NCBI RefSeq assembly: GCF_000255705.1
Contig: NZ_JH636441.1
Span: 892,087 to 956,086 of the forward strand
Length of the DNA: 64,000 nt
Direction of reading: 5' to 3'
Source of the DNA: Zavarzinella formosa DSM 19928
Lineage (GTDB): Bacteria > Planctomycetota > Planctomycetia > Gemmatales > Gemmataceae
This document shows, one piece after another, positions 1 to 8,920 of the stretch (positions within the stretch are counted from its first letter, which is position 1; each line of letters opens with the position of its first letter). The notes below the pieces were generated by a model. It worked only from the letters and a program-made list of their open reading frames with translations, had not been told where the DNA came from and made no database searches. The translations under genes and the position numbers were made by a program.

Positions 1-814
1 GGATGTCCGTGATGGCTTGGGCGATCATCTTCGCGTTTTGATGATCCTCAGCCAACCGATCAATGTGGTTGTCCAAGGCATACAGGGCGGCGGCGGCCAG
101 AACGCCCCCCTGACGAATGGCCCCGCCGAAGAGCTTGCGAACCCGCCGGGCCTTGGCAATCAAATCTTTTGGCCCGGCCAGCGCCGAACCAACTGGGGCT
201 CCGAGTCCTTTGCTAAAGCAGACGGAGACGGTGTCGAACGGTTCGGCCCACGCGGTCAAAGACACGCCGCTGGCGACGTGGGCGTTCCACAATCTCGCGC
301 CGTCGAGGTGCATCATCAACTTGTTGTCATGAGCCCATTTCGAGATCGCTTGAATCTTCTCAAGAGGATACACCCGGCCGCCGCCGCGATTGTGCGTGTT
401 TTCGAGCGTGACCAAGCGAGTTTGCGAATAATGCTCGTTCGTTGGCCGGATTTTGTCTCGCAGTTGTTCGACATCAAGGACGCCGTAATCCCCGGCGACG
501 GTGCGGGAAGTCACTCCGCTTAATACCGCCGGGCCGCCGGCTTCCCAAGTGAAAATGTGGCAGGTGTCATCGCAAAGCAGTTCATCGCCCGGTTGGGTGT
601 GAACGCGGACGGCGATTTGATTGGACATTGTTCCGGAAGGAACAAACAGGGCGGCTTCTTTGCCCAACATGGCAGCGACCCGATCTTGGAGATGATTGAT
701 CGTCGGGTCTTCCGCGTAAACATCATCCCCCACGTCGGCCATCGCCATGACCGCCCGCATTTCGGGCGTGGGCTTGGTCACCGTGTCACTGCGGAGGTCG
801 ATCAAATCTGGCAT
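1..814 (-). CDS. ltaE: Low-specificity L-threonine aldolase, C-terminus cut by window edge
   Basis: Reading from ATG at 814 toward the left edge gives an open frame of 271 codons with no stop, so the C-terminus lies outside the window. The N-terminus ([20 protein letters not shown]) is the classic start of the PLP-dependent aspartate-aminotransferase-fold threonine aldolases. The motif [10 protein letters not shown] at residues 201-210 carries the likely PLP lysine, K202, and [10 protein letters not shown] (about 169-178) is the usual cofactor-binding Asp/Arg stretch. The family cleaves L-threonine or L-allo-threonine to glycine and acetaldehyde in the cytoplasm. It starts 6 bp after the stop of the secreted-protein gene at 821-1375, so the two are probably co-transcribed. 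The family call is firm; exact substrate preference is not visible. Confidence 0.93.
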   Translation of the reverse strand, partial: MPDLIDLRSDTVTKPTPEMRAVMAMADVGDDVYAEDPTINHLQDRVAAMLGKEAALFVPSGTMSNQIAVRVHTQPGDELLCDDTCHIFTWEAGGPAVLSGVTSRTVAGDYGVLDVEQLRDKIRPTNEHYSQTRLVTLENTHNRGGGRVYPLEKIQAISKWAHDNKLMMHLDGARLWNAHVASGVSLTAWAEPFDTVSVCFSKGLGAPVGSALAGPKDLIAKARRVRKLFGGAIRQGGVLAAAALYALDNHIDRLAEDHQNAKMIAQAITDI

Positions 815-820
815 CTGGGA

Positions 821-1375
821 TCACTCTTTGGCGGGTTCCTCCCGGCGGTTCTCAAAGAACCACCGGCCTTCCACTTTTCTTAGGAAGATGGAGTAACCCT
901 TCACCCCTTCGACGGTCACCGTGGCGGCTTCGCCAGCCTCCTCGAATTTCCCTTCGCGAAGGAATCGCTTGAGAGTAATCAAATTGTCCGGCTCGTCGGC
1001 GAGCTTCTTGCTCATCGCATCTGTCAGATACTTGAAACCAAGCAACTCGGCCTTTTGCCTCACTCGGGCCTGAAGTTCCGGCCCCTTTAACGACGCGCCT
1101 TGGGCCGTTCCGGCGAGTTGCTCGGCGGCGACTTTTTCAAAGTACCCGGCTGATTTGAGAATCCGGGAATCGATGTAATCCTTGGGCATCAGGTGGGCGG
1201 CCAAGTAGTCGTATCGCTCCCGCTCGATGGCGAGAACCACCGAAGCAAGGGCGTCCCGAGGGCTTGACTGTTTGTATAAATCAGGGTTCGGGAGAATGCC
1301 GTAGCGGTCGCCTTCTTGGGCCGTGGCGACATGGCTGACCAGAAATCCGGCAAGCACCAACACGAGGCGTTTCAT
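821..1375 (-). CDS. Secreted protein of unknown function
   Basis: A 184-residue protein with a clear N-terminal signal peptide (MKRLVLVLAGFLVSHVATAQ, probable cleavage after the ATA region). The mature part is charged, with a helical middle and a C-terminal segment (about 150-180) of alternating beta-strand character ending in RWFFENRREEPAKE. This resembles small exported planctomycete proteins with a lumazine-binding- or SnoaL-like cone fold, but I cannot assign a domain. It lies 6 bp upstream of the threonine aldolase in the same direction, and is divergent from aroC. Nothing in the sequence connects it to amino-acid metabolism. Confidence 0.75.
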   Translation of the reverse strand: MKRLVLVLAGFLVSHVATAQEGDRYGILPNPDLYKQSSPRDALASVVLAIERERYDYLAAHLMPKDYIDSRILKSAGYFEKVAAEQLAGTAQGASLKGPELQARVRQKAELLGFKYLTDAMSKKLADEPDNLITLKRFLREGKFEEAGEAATVTVEGVKGYSIFLRKVEGRWFFENRREEPAKE

Positions 1376-1498
1376 GCGTCGTTCTCCCCGACCATCTGCG
1401 TAACGTTAATGTATTGCTAACCGACCGTGCCGCCGGGTGCAACGCGGAGTTGCCGGACGGGACGGCAAGACCTACCTCACGGGCCGTATAATCCGATT

Positions 1499-2581
1499 AT
1501 GCCAGCAAACACCTTCGGCGAACGATTTCGAGTGACCACGGCGGGCGTCAGCCACGGGCCGGGCTATGTCTGCATCGTGGACGGCTGCCCGTCCGGATTG
1601 CCTCTTTCCGTGGACGATTTGTTGCCCGATCTGGCCCGTCGACGGCCGGGGCAATCGAAGATCACCACCCAGCGGGACGAAGCCGACCTGCCCGAAATTC
1701 TCTCCGGAGTCTTTGAGGGCAAGACGGACGGCACCTCCATCGGGTTGTTATTCCGCAACAGCGACCAACGCAGCGGTGATTACGGGGACATCAAGGACAA
1801 ATACCGCCCCGGCCATGCCGATTACACGTTTGACGCCAAATATGGCTTTCGCGATTACCGCGGCGGCGGCCGATCCAGCGCCCGCGAAACCGTGTGCCGG
1901 GTGGCGGCCGGGGCGATTGCCAAAAAACTGCTGGAGACCGTGGGCGTGCGTGTTTTGGGCTATGTGAAACAAGTGGGCGAAGTCATTTGCAATGTGCCGG
2001 ACCCGACGGCCGTGACGTTGGAACAAGTCGAATCAAACATCGTGCGTTGTCCCGACATGGCCGTCGGCGAGCGGATGATTCAGTTGATCGAAGAAGTGAG
2101 AAAAGATCGCGATTCCATCGGCGGCGTGTGCGAGATGGTGGCCGTCAACGTGCCGCCCGGATTGGGTGAGCCGGTGTTTGACAAAGTGAAGGCCGATCTG
2201 GCGAAGGCGATGCTCTCCCTCCCGGCCGTGACCGCCTTTGAATACGGGGCCGGTTTCGCTGTCGCCACCATGCGGGGGAGCCAAAACAACGACATTTTCG
2301 TGAAGGATCACGGCCGCATCGAGACTTCAACCAACAACCACGGCGGGATGCTCGGCGGGATCACCAGCGGCATGCCCATCATTTGCCGGGTGGCGATCAA
2401 ACCGACCAGCAGTCTGCCGCGATCCCAACCCACTGTCAATCGGGAAGGAGAGGCGACAGAGATTCTGACCCGTGGCCGACATGACCCGTGTTTGCTGCCA
2501 AGATTTGTGCCGATGGGGGAAGCGATGTTTGCACTAGTCTTGGCCGATCATTGGTTGCGGAACAAAACGAGTAAATTGTGA
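1499..2581 (+). CDS. aroC: Chorismate synthase
   Basis: The last shikimate-pathway enzyme, which converts 5-enolpyruvylshikimate 3-phosphate to chorismate using reduced FMN. The start chosen is the ATG at 1499, giving 360 residues, because MPANTFGERFRVTTAGVSHG aligns with the family's usual N-terminus; an upstream in-frame ATG at 1427 would add 24 unrelated residues. Family signatures are present in order: GVSHGPG near the start, RPGHADYTF and YRGGGRSSARETV in the first third, and NHGGMLGGITSGMPI followed by VAIKPTSS near 290-320. Length is typical. It stands alone, divergent from the exported-protein gene at 821-1375, with no other aromatic-pathway gene nearby. Confidence 0.97.
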   Translation: MPANTFGERFRVTTAGVSHGPGYVCIVDGCPSGLPLSVDDLLPDLARRRPGQSKITTQRDEADLPEILSGVFEGKTDGTSIGLLFRNSDQRSGDYGDIKDKYRPGHADYTFDAKYGFRDYRGGGRSSARETVCRVAAGAIAKKLLETVGVRVLGYVKQVGEVICNVPDPTAVTLEQVESNIVRCPDMAVGERMIQLIEEVRKDRDSIGGVCEMVAVNVPPGLGEPVFDKVKADLAKAMLSLPAVTAFEYGAGFAVATMRGSQNNDIFVKDHGRIETSTNNHGGMLGGITSGMPIICRVAIKPTSSLPRSQPTVNREGEATEILTRGRHDPCLLPRFVPMGEAMFALVLADHWLRNKTSKL

Positions 2582-2723
2582 AAAATGACGTGAACACAAC
2601 GCAGTCCGTAAACACGCTGATCTTGTGCGAAATGTTTCGGGTAAAATGTCAGTGTGACACGTCGTAACAAACTGTCACGACGTGCGAGATCACAAAGAAT
2701 CGAGATACCACCGGGATTCCCAC

Positions 2724-3278
2724 ATGGTTCCTGTTATTGACGTGGCCCGTCAGTTTGTCGTCTTGGCTCGGCAGGATGATGAGTTGATGGATCAGAAAAG
2801 ACTTGAAATCCTGTCGTACTACGCACAAGGCTGGTCGATGGCTTGGTATTTGGAACCATTGTTCGATGACAGAATCGAAGCTTGGAAAACAGGTCCGGTC
2901 CCGGTGGGGCTTCATGCGTCGCTCAATCCTGATGGCGGCGAGTCAAATCACGAGGTTGGCGCCCTTGGTGAACCGCAAATGATAACGCCGAGGGCGAAAG
3001 AGATCATCGAATCGGTGTGGCGTGGCTATCGGAACCATTCCTCCATCGGATTATCGATGATGAGCCGTCGGGAGCGGCCGTGGCGGGAAGCATCCCAGAC
3101 AGATGTCGGGGGGCATTGCCAAATCATCACGGAGGAGGCGTTGCTGGCCCATTTCGGACCGATCTTTGAACAAGAATCCGGCGAGAAAGCGGGCAGTCTG
3201 GCGGAGTCCGAAAAGGCGTTCAATAATGGCGAGACGGTCGATTTCGATGATTTGATGGTGGAGTTGCATCGCACATGA
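2724..3278 (+). CDS. Panacea (DUF4065)-domain protein, candidate antitoxin
   Basis: The 184-residue product from ATG 2724 carries the two hallmark blocks of the Panacea/DUF4065 (SocA/GepA) family: LEILSYYAQGWSMAWYLEPL with DDRIEAWKTGPVPVG near residues 25-60, and EIIESVWRGYRNHSSIGLSM then RRERPWREA near 90-125. Panacea domains are known as antitoxins that neutralise many unrelated toxins, and also as proteolytic adaptors (SocA). The start at 2724 is preferred over 2682 because the upstream 14 residues are not domain-like. Its stop overlaps the next gene by 4 bp, so the two are translationally coupled, the usual arrangement of a toxin-antitoxin pair. That this pair is a working TA system is inference. 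Confidence 0.82.
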   Translation: MVPVIDVARQFVVLARQDDELMDQKRLEILSYYAQGWSMAWYLEPLFDDRIEAWKTGPVPVGLHASLNPDGGESNHEVGALGEPQMITPRAKEIIESVWRGYRNHSSIGLSMMSRRERPWREASQTDVGGHCQIITEEALLAHFGPIFEQESGEKAGSLAESEKAFNNGETVDFDDLMVELHRT

Positions 3279-3631
3279 CGATTCGCCTGACGTTCGATCA
3301 ATCATCGCAGGAGTCTTACAAAGGGTTTCCGGATATCATCCGGGCCATCGCCGCCGACCATCTGGCTGTTTTTCGCAACAACTGGGCTTCCGTCACCCGT
3401 ATTGTGGCTCCCCCCGCCGGAACCGGCCCGCGAACGGGCATCTGGGTGGTCCGGCCCGATAGCTCGGCCGGACTATTGGAGTTTCGTTTCGCCTGGCGAA
3501 ACGACCGCACCGTGGCTCATATTCGCATGGTCACATTCTCGGAACATGACCGAGTTCCCGAATGGGTTCTTGATCCCGATGAATGGGATGACGATCAACG
3601 GCCGTATCCCGTCATCACGATTGATTGGTGA
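3275..3631 (+). CDS. Unknown protein coupled to Panacea gene, candidate toxin
   Basis: A 118-residue protein whose ATG lies inside the stop region of the Panacea gene (ATGA overlap at 3275-3278). I do not recognise the family. The N-terminal third is helical (GFPDIIRAIAADHLAVFRNN); the rest looks beta-rich, with strands around GIWVVRPD, LLEFRFAW and VAHIRMVTF, and an acidic end (DPDEWDDDQRPYP). There is no signal peptide or membrane segment, so it is probably cytoplasmic. Position and coupling make it the candidate toxin or partner of the Panacea protein; sequence alone does not show a catalytic motif. It converges on the FAH-family gene 33 bp downstream. Confidence 0.7.
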   Translation: MTIRLTFDQSSQESYKGFPDIIRAIAADHLAVFRNNWASVTRIVAPPAGTGPRTGIWVVRPDSSAGLLEFRFAWRNDRTVAHIRMVTFSEHDRVPEWVLDPDEWDDDQRPYPVITIDW

Positions 3632-3664
3632 AAACAGGGATACGGTTTCTCTTTCCGGCGATCA

Positions 3665-4525
3665 TCAATCCGAAATCACCGTGTTGGTCAGCGTTCCCAA
3701 CCCGTCGATTTCCACTTCCACGGTGTCGCCGGCCTTCATGTAAACTTGCGGCGACAGCGCGTGCCCGATGCCGGGGGGCGTTCCGGTGAAGATTAGATCG
3801 CCGGGTTCCAGCGTGATGATCTGGGAGATGTACGACACCATTTGCGGCACGGTGAAAATGAATTCCTTCGTGTTGCTGTTCTGCATTGTCTTGCCGTTCA
3901 GGCGAAGACGGATGCCAAGGTTGTGGACGTCGGCCACTTCATCCTTGGTCACCATCACCGGCCCGATGGGGGCGAAGGTGTCGAAGGTTTTGCCGGCCAT
4001 CCATTGTTTGCCGTCTTTTTCCAATTGCCAGTCGCGGGCGGAAACATCGTGTCCGACGGCATAACCGGCCACGTGATCCGTGGCGTCGGCTTCGCTGATC
4101 TTCCGGCCCTTTTTGCCGATCACGATCACCAATTCGGCCTCGTAATCAACCCGCGTGGAAACTTTCGGGGCCACGATGGCTTCCCCGCTGCCGATCAGGG
4201 CGGAGGGGAACTTGCTGAACAACACCGGTTCCTTGGGGATGGCCATTTTGCTTTCGATGGCGTGATCCCGGTAGTTCAAGCCGACGCACACGATCTTTTG
4301 CGGGTCGTGGATCGGCGCATGGAGCTTGGCCCCGGCGACCGGAACCTTCACGGCCTTCGGCGACTTGGCTGCCTCGGCGGCTTCTGCGAGCAACGCGGGC
4401 TTGGAGAGCAGTTCGCGGACGGAAGCCGGGAACTTGGAGTCGGTGGCCGTCAGGTCCACATAGGAATCGCCAACTTGGATGGCGGCATGTGGCCCTTGGG
4501 GGGTGTTCAGAGTGGCGAGGCGCAT
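3665..4525 (-). CDS. Fumarylacetoacetate hydrolase family protein
   Basis: A 286-residue protein with the FAH C-terminal domain architecture. Visible signatures are GLNYRDHAIE (about 83-92), FSKFPSALIGSGEAIV (about 103-118), the metal-binding acidic stretch DYEAELVIVIGKKGR (about 127-141), DVSARDWQ, and the final GDLIFTGTPPGIGHAL loop. Members hydrolyse or decarboxylate 2-oxo acids such as fumarylacetoacetate, 2-hydroxyhepta-2,4-diene-1,7-dioate or acylpyruvates, using Mg or Mn; which substrate applies here cannot be read. It has no signal peptide. It is divergent from the small membrane-protein gene at 4680 and has no aromatic-degradation neighbours. Confidence 0.93.
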   Translation of the reverse strand: MRLATLNTPQGPHAAIQVGDSYVDLTATDSKFPASVRELLSKPALLAEAAEAAKSPKAVKVPVAGAKLHAPIHDPQKIVCVGLNYRDHAIESKMAIPKEPVLFSKFPSALIGSGEAIVAPKVSTRVDYEAELVIVIGKKGRKISEADATDHVAGYAVGHDVSARDWQLEKDGKQWMAGKTFDTFAPIGPVMVTKDEVADVHNLGIRLRLNGKTMQNSNTKEFIFTVPQMVSYISQIITLEPGDLIFTGTPPGIGHALSPQVYMKAGDTVEVEIDGLGTLTNTVISD

Positions 4526-4679
4526 GTAGGTCTCCCGAAGAGGTACGAATCAACCGAACTATTTCCGATGTATTGAATGGGTCGCGTGCGGCTTGGACCA
4601 GTCTTGCCGGAGGATTGACAGGCAAAAGAAGCGGTGGCCGTATAAACAAAACCATCCCTCATGGTTCCGGAAACACATC

Positions 4680-5189
4680 ATGGTTCATTCAGACGATGAG
4701 ATGGAACCCGCGATTCCCCGGATCAGATTGCGAACCATCTTCGTCATCATGGCGATCACCTGCGTCATCATGTTTCTGGGCGGGCCGCTCGCCATTGCCG
4801 TGATTGCGTTGATCTTTGCCCCGGCGGAAGTCAGCATCCCAATTGCGTCGGGGGCGGTGGTGTTTGTGCTGGGTTTGGGTTATGCGATGTCGTCCAGTTA
4901 TCAATGGGTCGAACTTGATGACGGCGTGATTCGGGGCCGGAAACTGCTGACGCGGAAAATAGTTGAAAAACCAGTGGCCGAGATTATCGGGGTTGCCTCG
5001 CTCAACTCCAAAGGCATGGGACCGCTGGAGAACTTGGTCTTGGATGCTTTCATGAAAACATCGAATCGCGGATATCAATTGCGTTTTCGTGACGGGACGA
5101 AGCTGGCGTTGGTGAGAGGTGACATGGCCGGCTTGGATGAATTCTTGATTGCGCTGGCGGATCAGATGAAGAACGACCGGCGGGATTGA
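4680..5189 (+). CDS. Small membrane protein with PH-like cytoplasmic part
   Basis: A 169-residue product from ATG 4680. Two hydrophobic segments (about 16-45 and 50-75, IFVIMAITCVIMFLGGPLAI and then IASGAVVFVLGLGYAM) form a hairpin, followed by a soluble C-terminal region with strands (WVELDDGVIRGRKLLTRKIV, YQLRFRDGTKLALVRG) of the kind seen in bacterial PH-like (DUF304/bPH2) proteins. The upstream in-frame ATG at 4593 adds 29 residues with no family look and is rejected. It is divergent from the FAH-family gene and is followed after about 95 bp by the dipeptidyl peptidase gene. Function unknown. Confidence 0.72.
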   Translation: MVHSDDEMEPAIPRIRLRTIFVIMAITCVIMFLGGPLAIAVIALIFAPAEVSIPIASGAVVFVLGLGYAMSSSYQWVELDDGVIRGRKLLTRKIVEKPVAEIIGVASLNSKGMGPLENLVLDAFMKTSNRGYQLRFRDGTKLALVRGDMAGLDEFLIALADQMKNDRRD

Positions 5190-5284
5190 GCAAACCCGAT
5201 CCAAATCTGATGGGCCGTGAGTCCGGAAACATTTCGCAAATGTTCTCGGATTTTCCGGTTTCCTGTGATAGATTGCGGGGCATC

Positions 5285-7519
5285 ATGAAACGTCTCTTTA
5301 TCCTTTTTGCGTGGCTGACACCAATGGCGATCACGGCCGGGGAAAAGCCCTTGGATGCCAGTTTCCTTCGACAATATGCCGAGACGCGGGGCTTCCTGCT
5401 TGGCCGTCCGGTGAACCCCAAACCATCTCCCGACGGCAAAACCGTGCTGTTTCTGCGTTCGGAGGCCAAGAACCCGAAACGCAGCCTGTACGAGTTTGAT
5501 TGTTCCACCGGGAAGACAAAAGAATTGCTGACGGCTGATGCCTTGCTCAAAGGGGCCGAGGAAAAGCTAACGCCCGAGGAAAAGGCCCGCCGGGAGCGAA
5601 TGCGGGTGAGCGCTGGGGGCTTCGCGGATTATCATCTCGACGAAACGGGCCGTTTCATCCTGTTGCCGTTGTCGGGGAAATTGTTCGTTTGCAACCGCTC
5701 GGCCAACTCTTCCAAGGAACTCAAGATCCCGGCCGGGACGATCATCGACGCGAAATGGTCGCCGGATGGCAAATGGGTTTCGTATGTTCGTGAAACGGAT
5801 GTCTACGTTTACGAACTGGCGACGGACAAGGAAACGGCCGTCACCACCGGCGGAACGCCGGTGAAGACCAACGGGCTGGCCGAGTTTGTTGCCCAAGAAG
5901 AGATGGGGCGTTTCTCCGGTTATTGGTGGTCGCCGGACTCGAAACAGATTGCCTTTGAGGAAGTCGATCACACCGGCGTGGAGACGTGGTATGTCGCCGA
6001 TCCGACGAAGCCGGATCAAAAACCGTTGGCCCAATATTACCCCCGGCCGGGCAAGAAGAATGTCGCCGTGCGGCTTGGCATTGTTCCGATCACCGGCGGC
6101 AAGCCGACCTTCGTGACTTGGGACACCAAGACTTTCGAGTATTTGTGTGCGGTCAAATGGGACAAGAGCGGCCCGCTAACCATCCAGATTCAGGACCGGA
6201 AACAGCAGGAAATTCAACTTCATCTTGTTGATCCCGGCACGGGAACCTGCCGCAAATTGCTGGAAGAGAAAGACACCGCGTTCACCAACATCCGCCAGGA
6301 CATGCCCCGTTGGGTGCGGGGTCGGCAGGAATTCCTCTGGGTCAGCGAGTATGGCAAGGGGCCGGGGTTGGAACTTCGTCGGGCAGACGGCTCATTGACG
6401 GATATCGCGATTCCCTACGACATCGGATTTCAATCCTTGGTGCACGTTGACCCGGATCGTTCGGAAGTTGTGTATCTGGGATCTCTCGATTCCACGCAAA
6501 TGCATGCGCAGTCCCGGTTTTTCCAAGCTCCGCTGTTGCAACGCCGACCGGACACTGACAAGTCGATCCGGTTGGGTGAAGGAGAAGGGATTGAGTCCGT
6601 CGTCTTCTCCGAGAACAAAGACGTCTTCGTGCTGACCCGCACTTCGCCGGGCGAGATGCCCCGGTCATTCGTCCACACGCGGGACAAACGGATTGGCGAA
6701 CTGCCGGGCGTGGGAGAGAACCCGCCCGTGGTTCCTGTCACGAAGTTTGAGCAAGTAGGCAAAGAACCGCTTTTCAACACCAACATCGTGTTGCCGCAAA
6801 ATTTCGACTCGAAGAAGAAGTACCCGGTGATCGTCGATGTGTACGGCGGCCCGCATCATCTGCATGTGGTTCGCGCGATGCGCAACTGGCTGTTGCCGCA
6901 ATGGCTGGCCGACCAAGGCTTCATTGTGGTCGCCATCGAAAACCGGGGAACTCCGGGGCATGGCCGGGATTGGGAGCGATCTATTTATCAACGGTTCGGG
7001 CAGGTTCCGATTGAGGATCAGGTGGCCGGATTGAAATTGCTGGCCGAAAAATACCCGGCGATGGATCTCGACCGTGTGGGCATCACCGGGTGGTCGTTCG
7101 GGGGCTACATGTCGGCCCTCGCCGTGCTGAAACGGCCGGATGTGTACAAAGCGGCCGTCGCCGGCGCTCCGGTGACGGATTGGGAAGACTACGACACGCA
7201 TTACACGGAACGCTACATGGGCCTGCTGCCCGAGAGCAAGAAAGAATACGAAGCTTCTTCCCTGTTGCCGCTGGCCGGGAAGTTGGAACGCCCGTTGTTG
7301 CTCGTCCACGGAACAGCCGACGACAATGTTTATTTCCGACACACCCTGCGGCTCACCGACGCCTTGTTCCGGGCCGGAAGAGACTTTGAAGTCTTGCCGT
7401 TGCCGGGGCTGACGCACATGGTTCCCGATCCCGTCGTCACGGAGCGACTCTGGACCCGTGTTGCCGGGCACTTCCAGAAGCATCTGGGCAAGCCGATTGA
7501 TTTTACTCCCGCCAAATAA
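5285..7519 (+). CDS. Exported dipeptidyl peptidase IV (S9 family)
   Basis: A 744-residue serine exopeptidase with a signal peptide (MKRLFILFAWLTPMAITAG) from ATG 5285. The N-terminal half is the DPP-IV beta-propeller, including LAEFVAQEEMGRFSGYWWSP near 200, whose double Glu binds the substrate N-terminus in bacterial DPP IV. The C-terminal alpha/beta-hydrolase domain has the nucleophile in GWSFGGY (S604), the acid in HGTADDNV (D679) and H711 in LTHMV. Such enzymes release X-Pro or X-Ala dipeptides outside the cytoplasm. The start is preferred over an upstream ATG at 5186, which would overlap the preceding gene and hide the signal peptide. The gene is followed 11 bp later by the PmoA-like gene. 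Confidence 0.95.
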   Translation: MKRLFILFAWLTPMAITAGEKPLDASFLRQYAETRGFLLGRPVNPKPSPDGKTVLFLRSEAKNPKRSLYEFDCSTGKTKELLTADALLKGAEEKLTPEEKARRERMRVSAGGFADYHLDETGRFILLPLSGKLFVCNRSANSSKELKIPAGTIIDAKWSPDGKWVSYVRETDVYVYELATDKETAVTTGGTPVKTNGLAEFVAQEEMGRFSGYWWSPDSKQIAFEEVDHTGVETWYVADPTKPDQKPLAQYYPRPGKKNVAVRLGIVPITGGKPTFVTWDTKTFEYLCAVKWDKSGPLTIQIQDRKQQEIQLHLVDPGTGTCRKLLEEKDTAFTNIRQDMPRWVRGRQEFLWVSEYGKGPGLELRRADGSLTDIAIPYDIGFQSLVHVDPDRSEVVYLGSLDSTQMHAQSRFFQAPLLQRRPDTDKSIRLGEGEGIESVVFSENKDVFVLTRTSPGEMPRSFVHTRDKRIGELPGVGENPPVVPVTKFEQVGKEPLFNTNIVLPQNFDSKKKYPVIVDVYGGPHHLHVVRAMRNWLLPQWLADQGFIVVAIENRGTPGHGRDWERSIYQRFGQVPIEDQVAGLKLLAEKYPAMDLDRVGITGWSFGGYMSALAVLKRPDVYKAAVAGAPVTDWEDYDTHYTERYMGLLPESKKEYEASSLLPLAGKLERPLLLVHGTADDNVYFRHTLRLTDALFRAGRDFEVLPLPGLTHMVPDPVVTERLWTRVAGHFQKHLGKPIDFTPAK

Positions 7520-7530
7520 GAGGTCTGCAT

Positions 7531-8523
7531 ATGCGTTTGATTGCGTTTCTCTTTCTGTTCGCGGCCATTGGCCCGGTTTTCGCCGAAGAAGCCACCTCAG
7601 TCGGCATCAAAGTCTCTGACGGAGTGATCGAGTTCACTCACGGAAAAAACCTGGCTGGCAAATACCACTACGGCAAAGAAGTGGCGAAGCCTTACTTCTA
7701 CCCGCTTAACGCCCCGCCGGAAGTGACCGTTACTCGTGGCTGGCCGATGGTGAAGGGATTGCCGAAGGAAACAACGGATCACCCCCATCAGAAGTCCGCA
7801 TGGTTTTGCCACGGGGATGTGATTCCCGAGGGAATCGAATTAAAGACCAAGTCGAAGGACATCCATGTGAAGGGCGTTGATTTTTGGTCCGAACAACCGG
7901 GTCACGGCAAAATTGAATGTGTCTCGGCCAGCCAAACCAGTGCCAAAAATAACACGGTTTCTGTTTCCACCACGAATGAATGGAAGTCCGCGGATGGCGT
8001 GAAAATCCTTGATGAAACCCGGGTCATCAAGTTCTCGGTGGCCGGTGACGCCCGCCTGTTCACGGTGGAAATCGACATCCATGCCTCCGTGTGCCCGCTG
8101 ACATTCGGGGACACAAAGGAAGGTTCCTTCGGTGTCCGTGTGAACGACGAGATCAAGGCCAAGGGAGGCAACGGCTATTACGCCAACGCTCAAGGCAAAA
8201 AGAACGAAAAAGACGTGTGGGGTCACCTGTCCGACTGGAATGATTACGTCGGCAAGATCGGCGACACGACGGCGGGAATCGCCGTGTTCGACGACTCTTC
8301 AAACAAGTATCGCGCCTGCTGGCACAGCCGGGAGTATGGCCTCATGGCGGCCAACCCGTTCGGCCGAAACGTCGCCGGTTTCCCTGATCTCAAGGGCAAG
8401 ACCGACTTGGTGAAACTGGACAAAGGCGAACACCTGAAACTCCGCTACGGCATTCTCCTGCACGCCGGTGACACCGAAACCGCCAAAGTGGCCGAACACT
8501 ACAAGACATTCATGGGGAAGTAA
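7531..8523 (+). CDS. Exported PmoA-like (DUF6807) protein
   Basis: A 330-residue protein with signal peptide MRLIAFLFLFAAIGPVFAE. The mature part matches the DUF6807 family that databases often label methane oxygenase PmoA, through features such as AKPYFYPLNAPPEVTVTRGW (about 51-70), TTDHPHQKSAWFCHGDV (about 83-99) and HSREYGLMAANPFG near the C-terminus. The PmoA name is historical; these are soluble beta-sandwich proteins common in planctomycetes and not methane monooxygenase subunits. Function is unknown, perhaps carbohydrate-related. It follows the DPP IV gene by 11 bp and is probably in its operon. A 15-bp hairpin follows the stop. Confidence 0.88.
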   Translation: MRLIAFLFLFAAIGPVFAEEATSVGIKVSDGVIEFTHGKNLAGKYHYGKEVAKPYFYPLNAPPEVTVTRGWPMVKGLPKETTDHPHQKSAWFCHGDVIPEGIELKTKSKDIHVKGVDFWSEQPGHGKIECVSASQTSAKNNTVSVSTTNEWKSADGVKILDETRVIKFSVAGDARLFTVEIDIHASVCPLTFGDTKEGSFGVRVNDEIKAKGGNGYYANAQGKKNEKDVWGHLSDWNDYVGKIGDTTAGIAVFDDSSNKYRACWHSREYGLMAANPFGRNVAGFPDLKGKTDLVKLDKGEHLKLRYGILLHAGDTETAKVAEHYKTFMGK

Positions 8524-8548
8524 TTGATCGAGGATTTTGATTGACAGT

Positions 8549-8591
8549 ATTCATTCTGATTTCACAAGGAGCCTGCGAAATCAGAATGAAT
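8549..8591. terminator. Perfect 15-bp hairpin after the PmoA-like gene
   Basis: Arms at 8549-8563 and 8577-8591 are perfect complements (attcattctgatttc and its reverse) with a 13-nt loop. It begins 25 bp after the stop at 8523. There is no U-tract on the + strand, so it may be a factor-dependent or RNA-stabilising hairpin rather than a classic intrinsic terminator. Confidence 0.6.
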
Positions 8592-8907
8592 GCGAATCGC
8601 GAGGCGGCACTTTTGCCCCGGCATTGCCAGATCGATCAGCGATTCCACAGCATCACCATTTTCTTCACACTCATCGGGGTCCGCGTCAGTGCCCAAGCGT
8701 CTTCTCCAAGTCGAATGTTGGGGAACCATTGGACGAGTGTTCTGTATGATAATTTCATGATTGGCGGACTGAGCAGCCCAATAAGGTTGACCAAGGGTAT
8801 TTTGCAGTCAGCGCACCCTCATGGCTCCGGTTAGCCCAACCCCTTGCCATTGATCATCGCGAAGTGGTTGCATCCTGCTGTCATTCAATTTTCCTCCCAA
8901 ACAATCC
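8592..8907. other. Intergenic stretch with no recognised gene
   Basis: About 316 bp between the hairpin after the PmoA-like gene and the ribosome-binding site of the protease gene. Short open frames here have no family look. I see no tRNA, repeat or riboswitch; it probably holds the promoter of the downstream protease gene. Confidence 0.5.
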
Positions 8908-8911
8908 GGAG
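8908..8911 (+). promoter_or_regulatory. GGAG ribosome-binding site deciding the protease start
   Basis: GGAG ends 9 bp before ATG 8921, normal Shine-Dalgarno spacing, but directly abuts the alternative ATG at 8912. This favours 8921, which begins the signal peptide. Confidence 0.55.
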
Positions 8912-8920
8912 ATGGCATTC

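Noticed and set aside
1..883. Open frames on the + strand opposite the threonine aldolase and downstream exported-protein gene
   Set aside because: They are antisense to clear family matches on the - strand and have no domain of their own.
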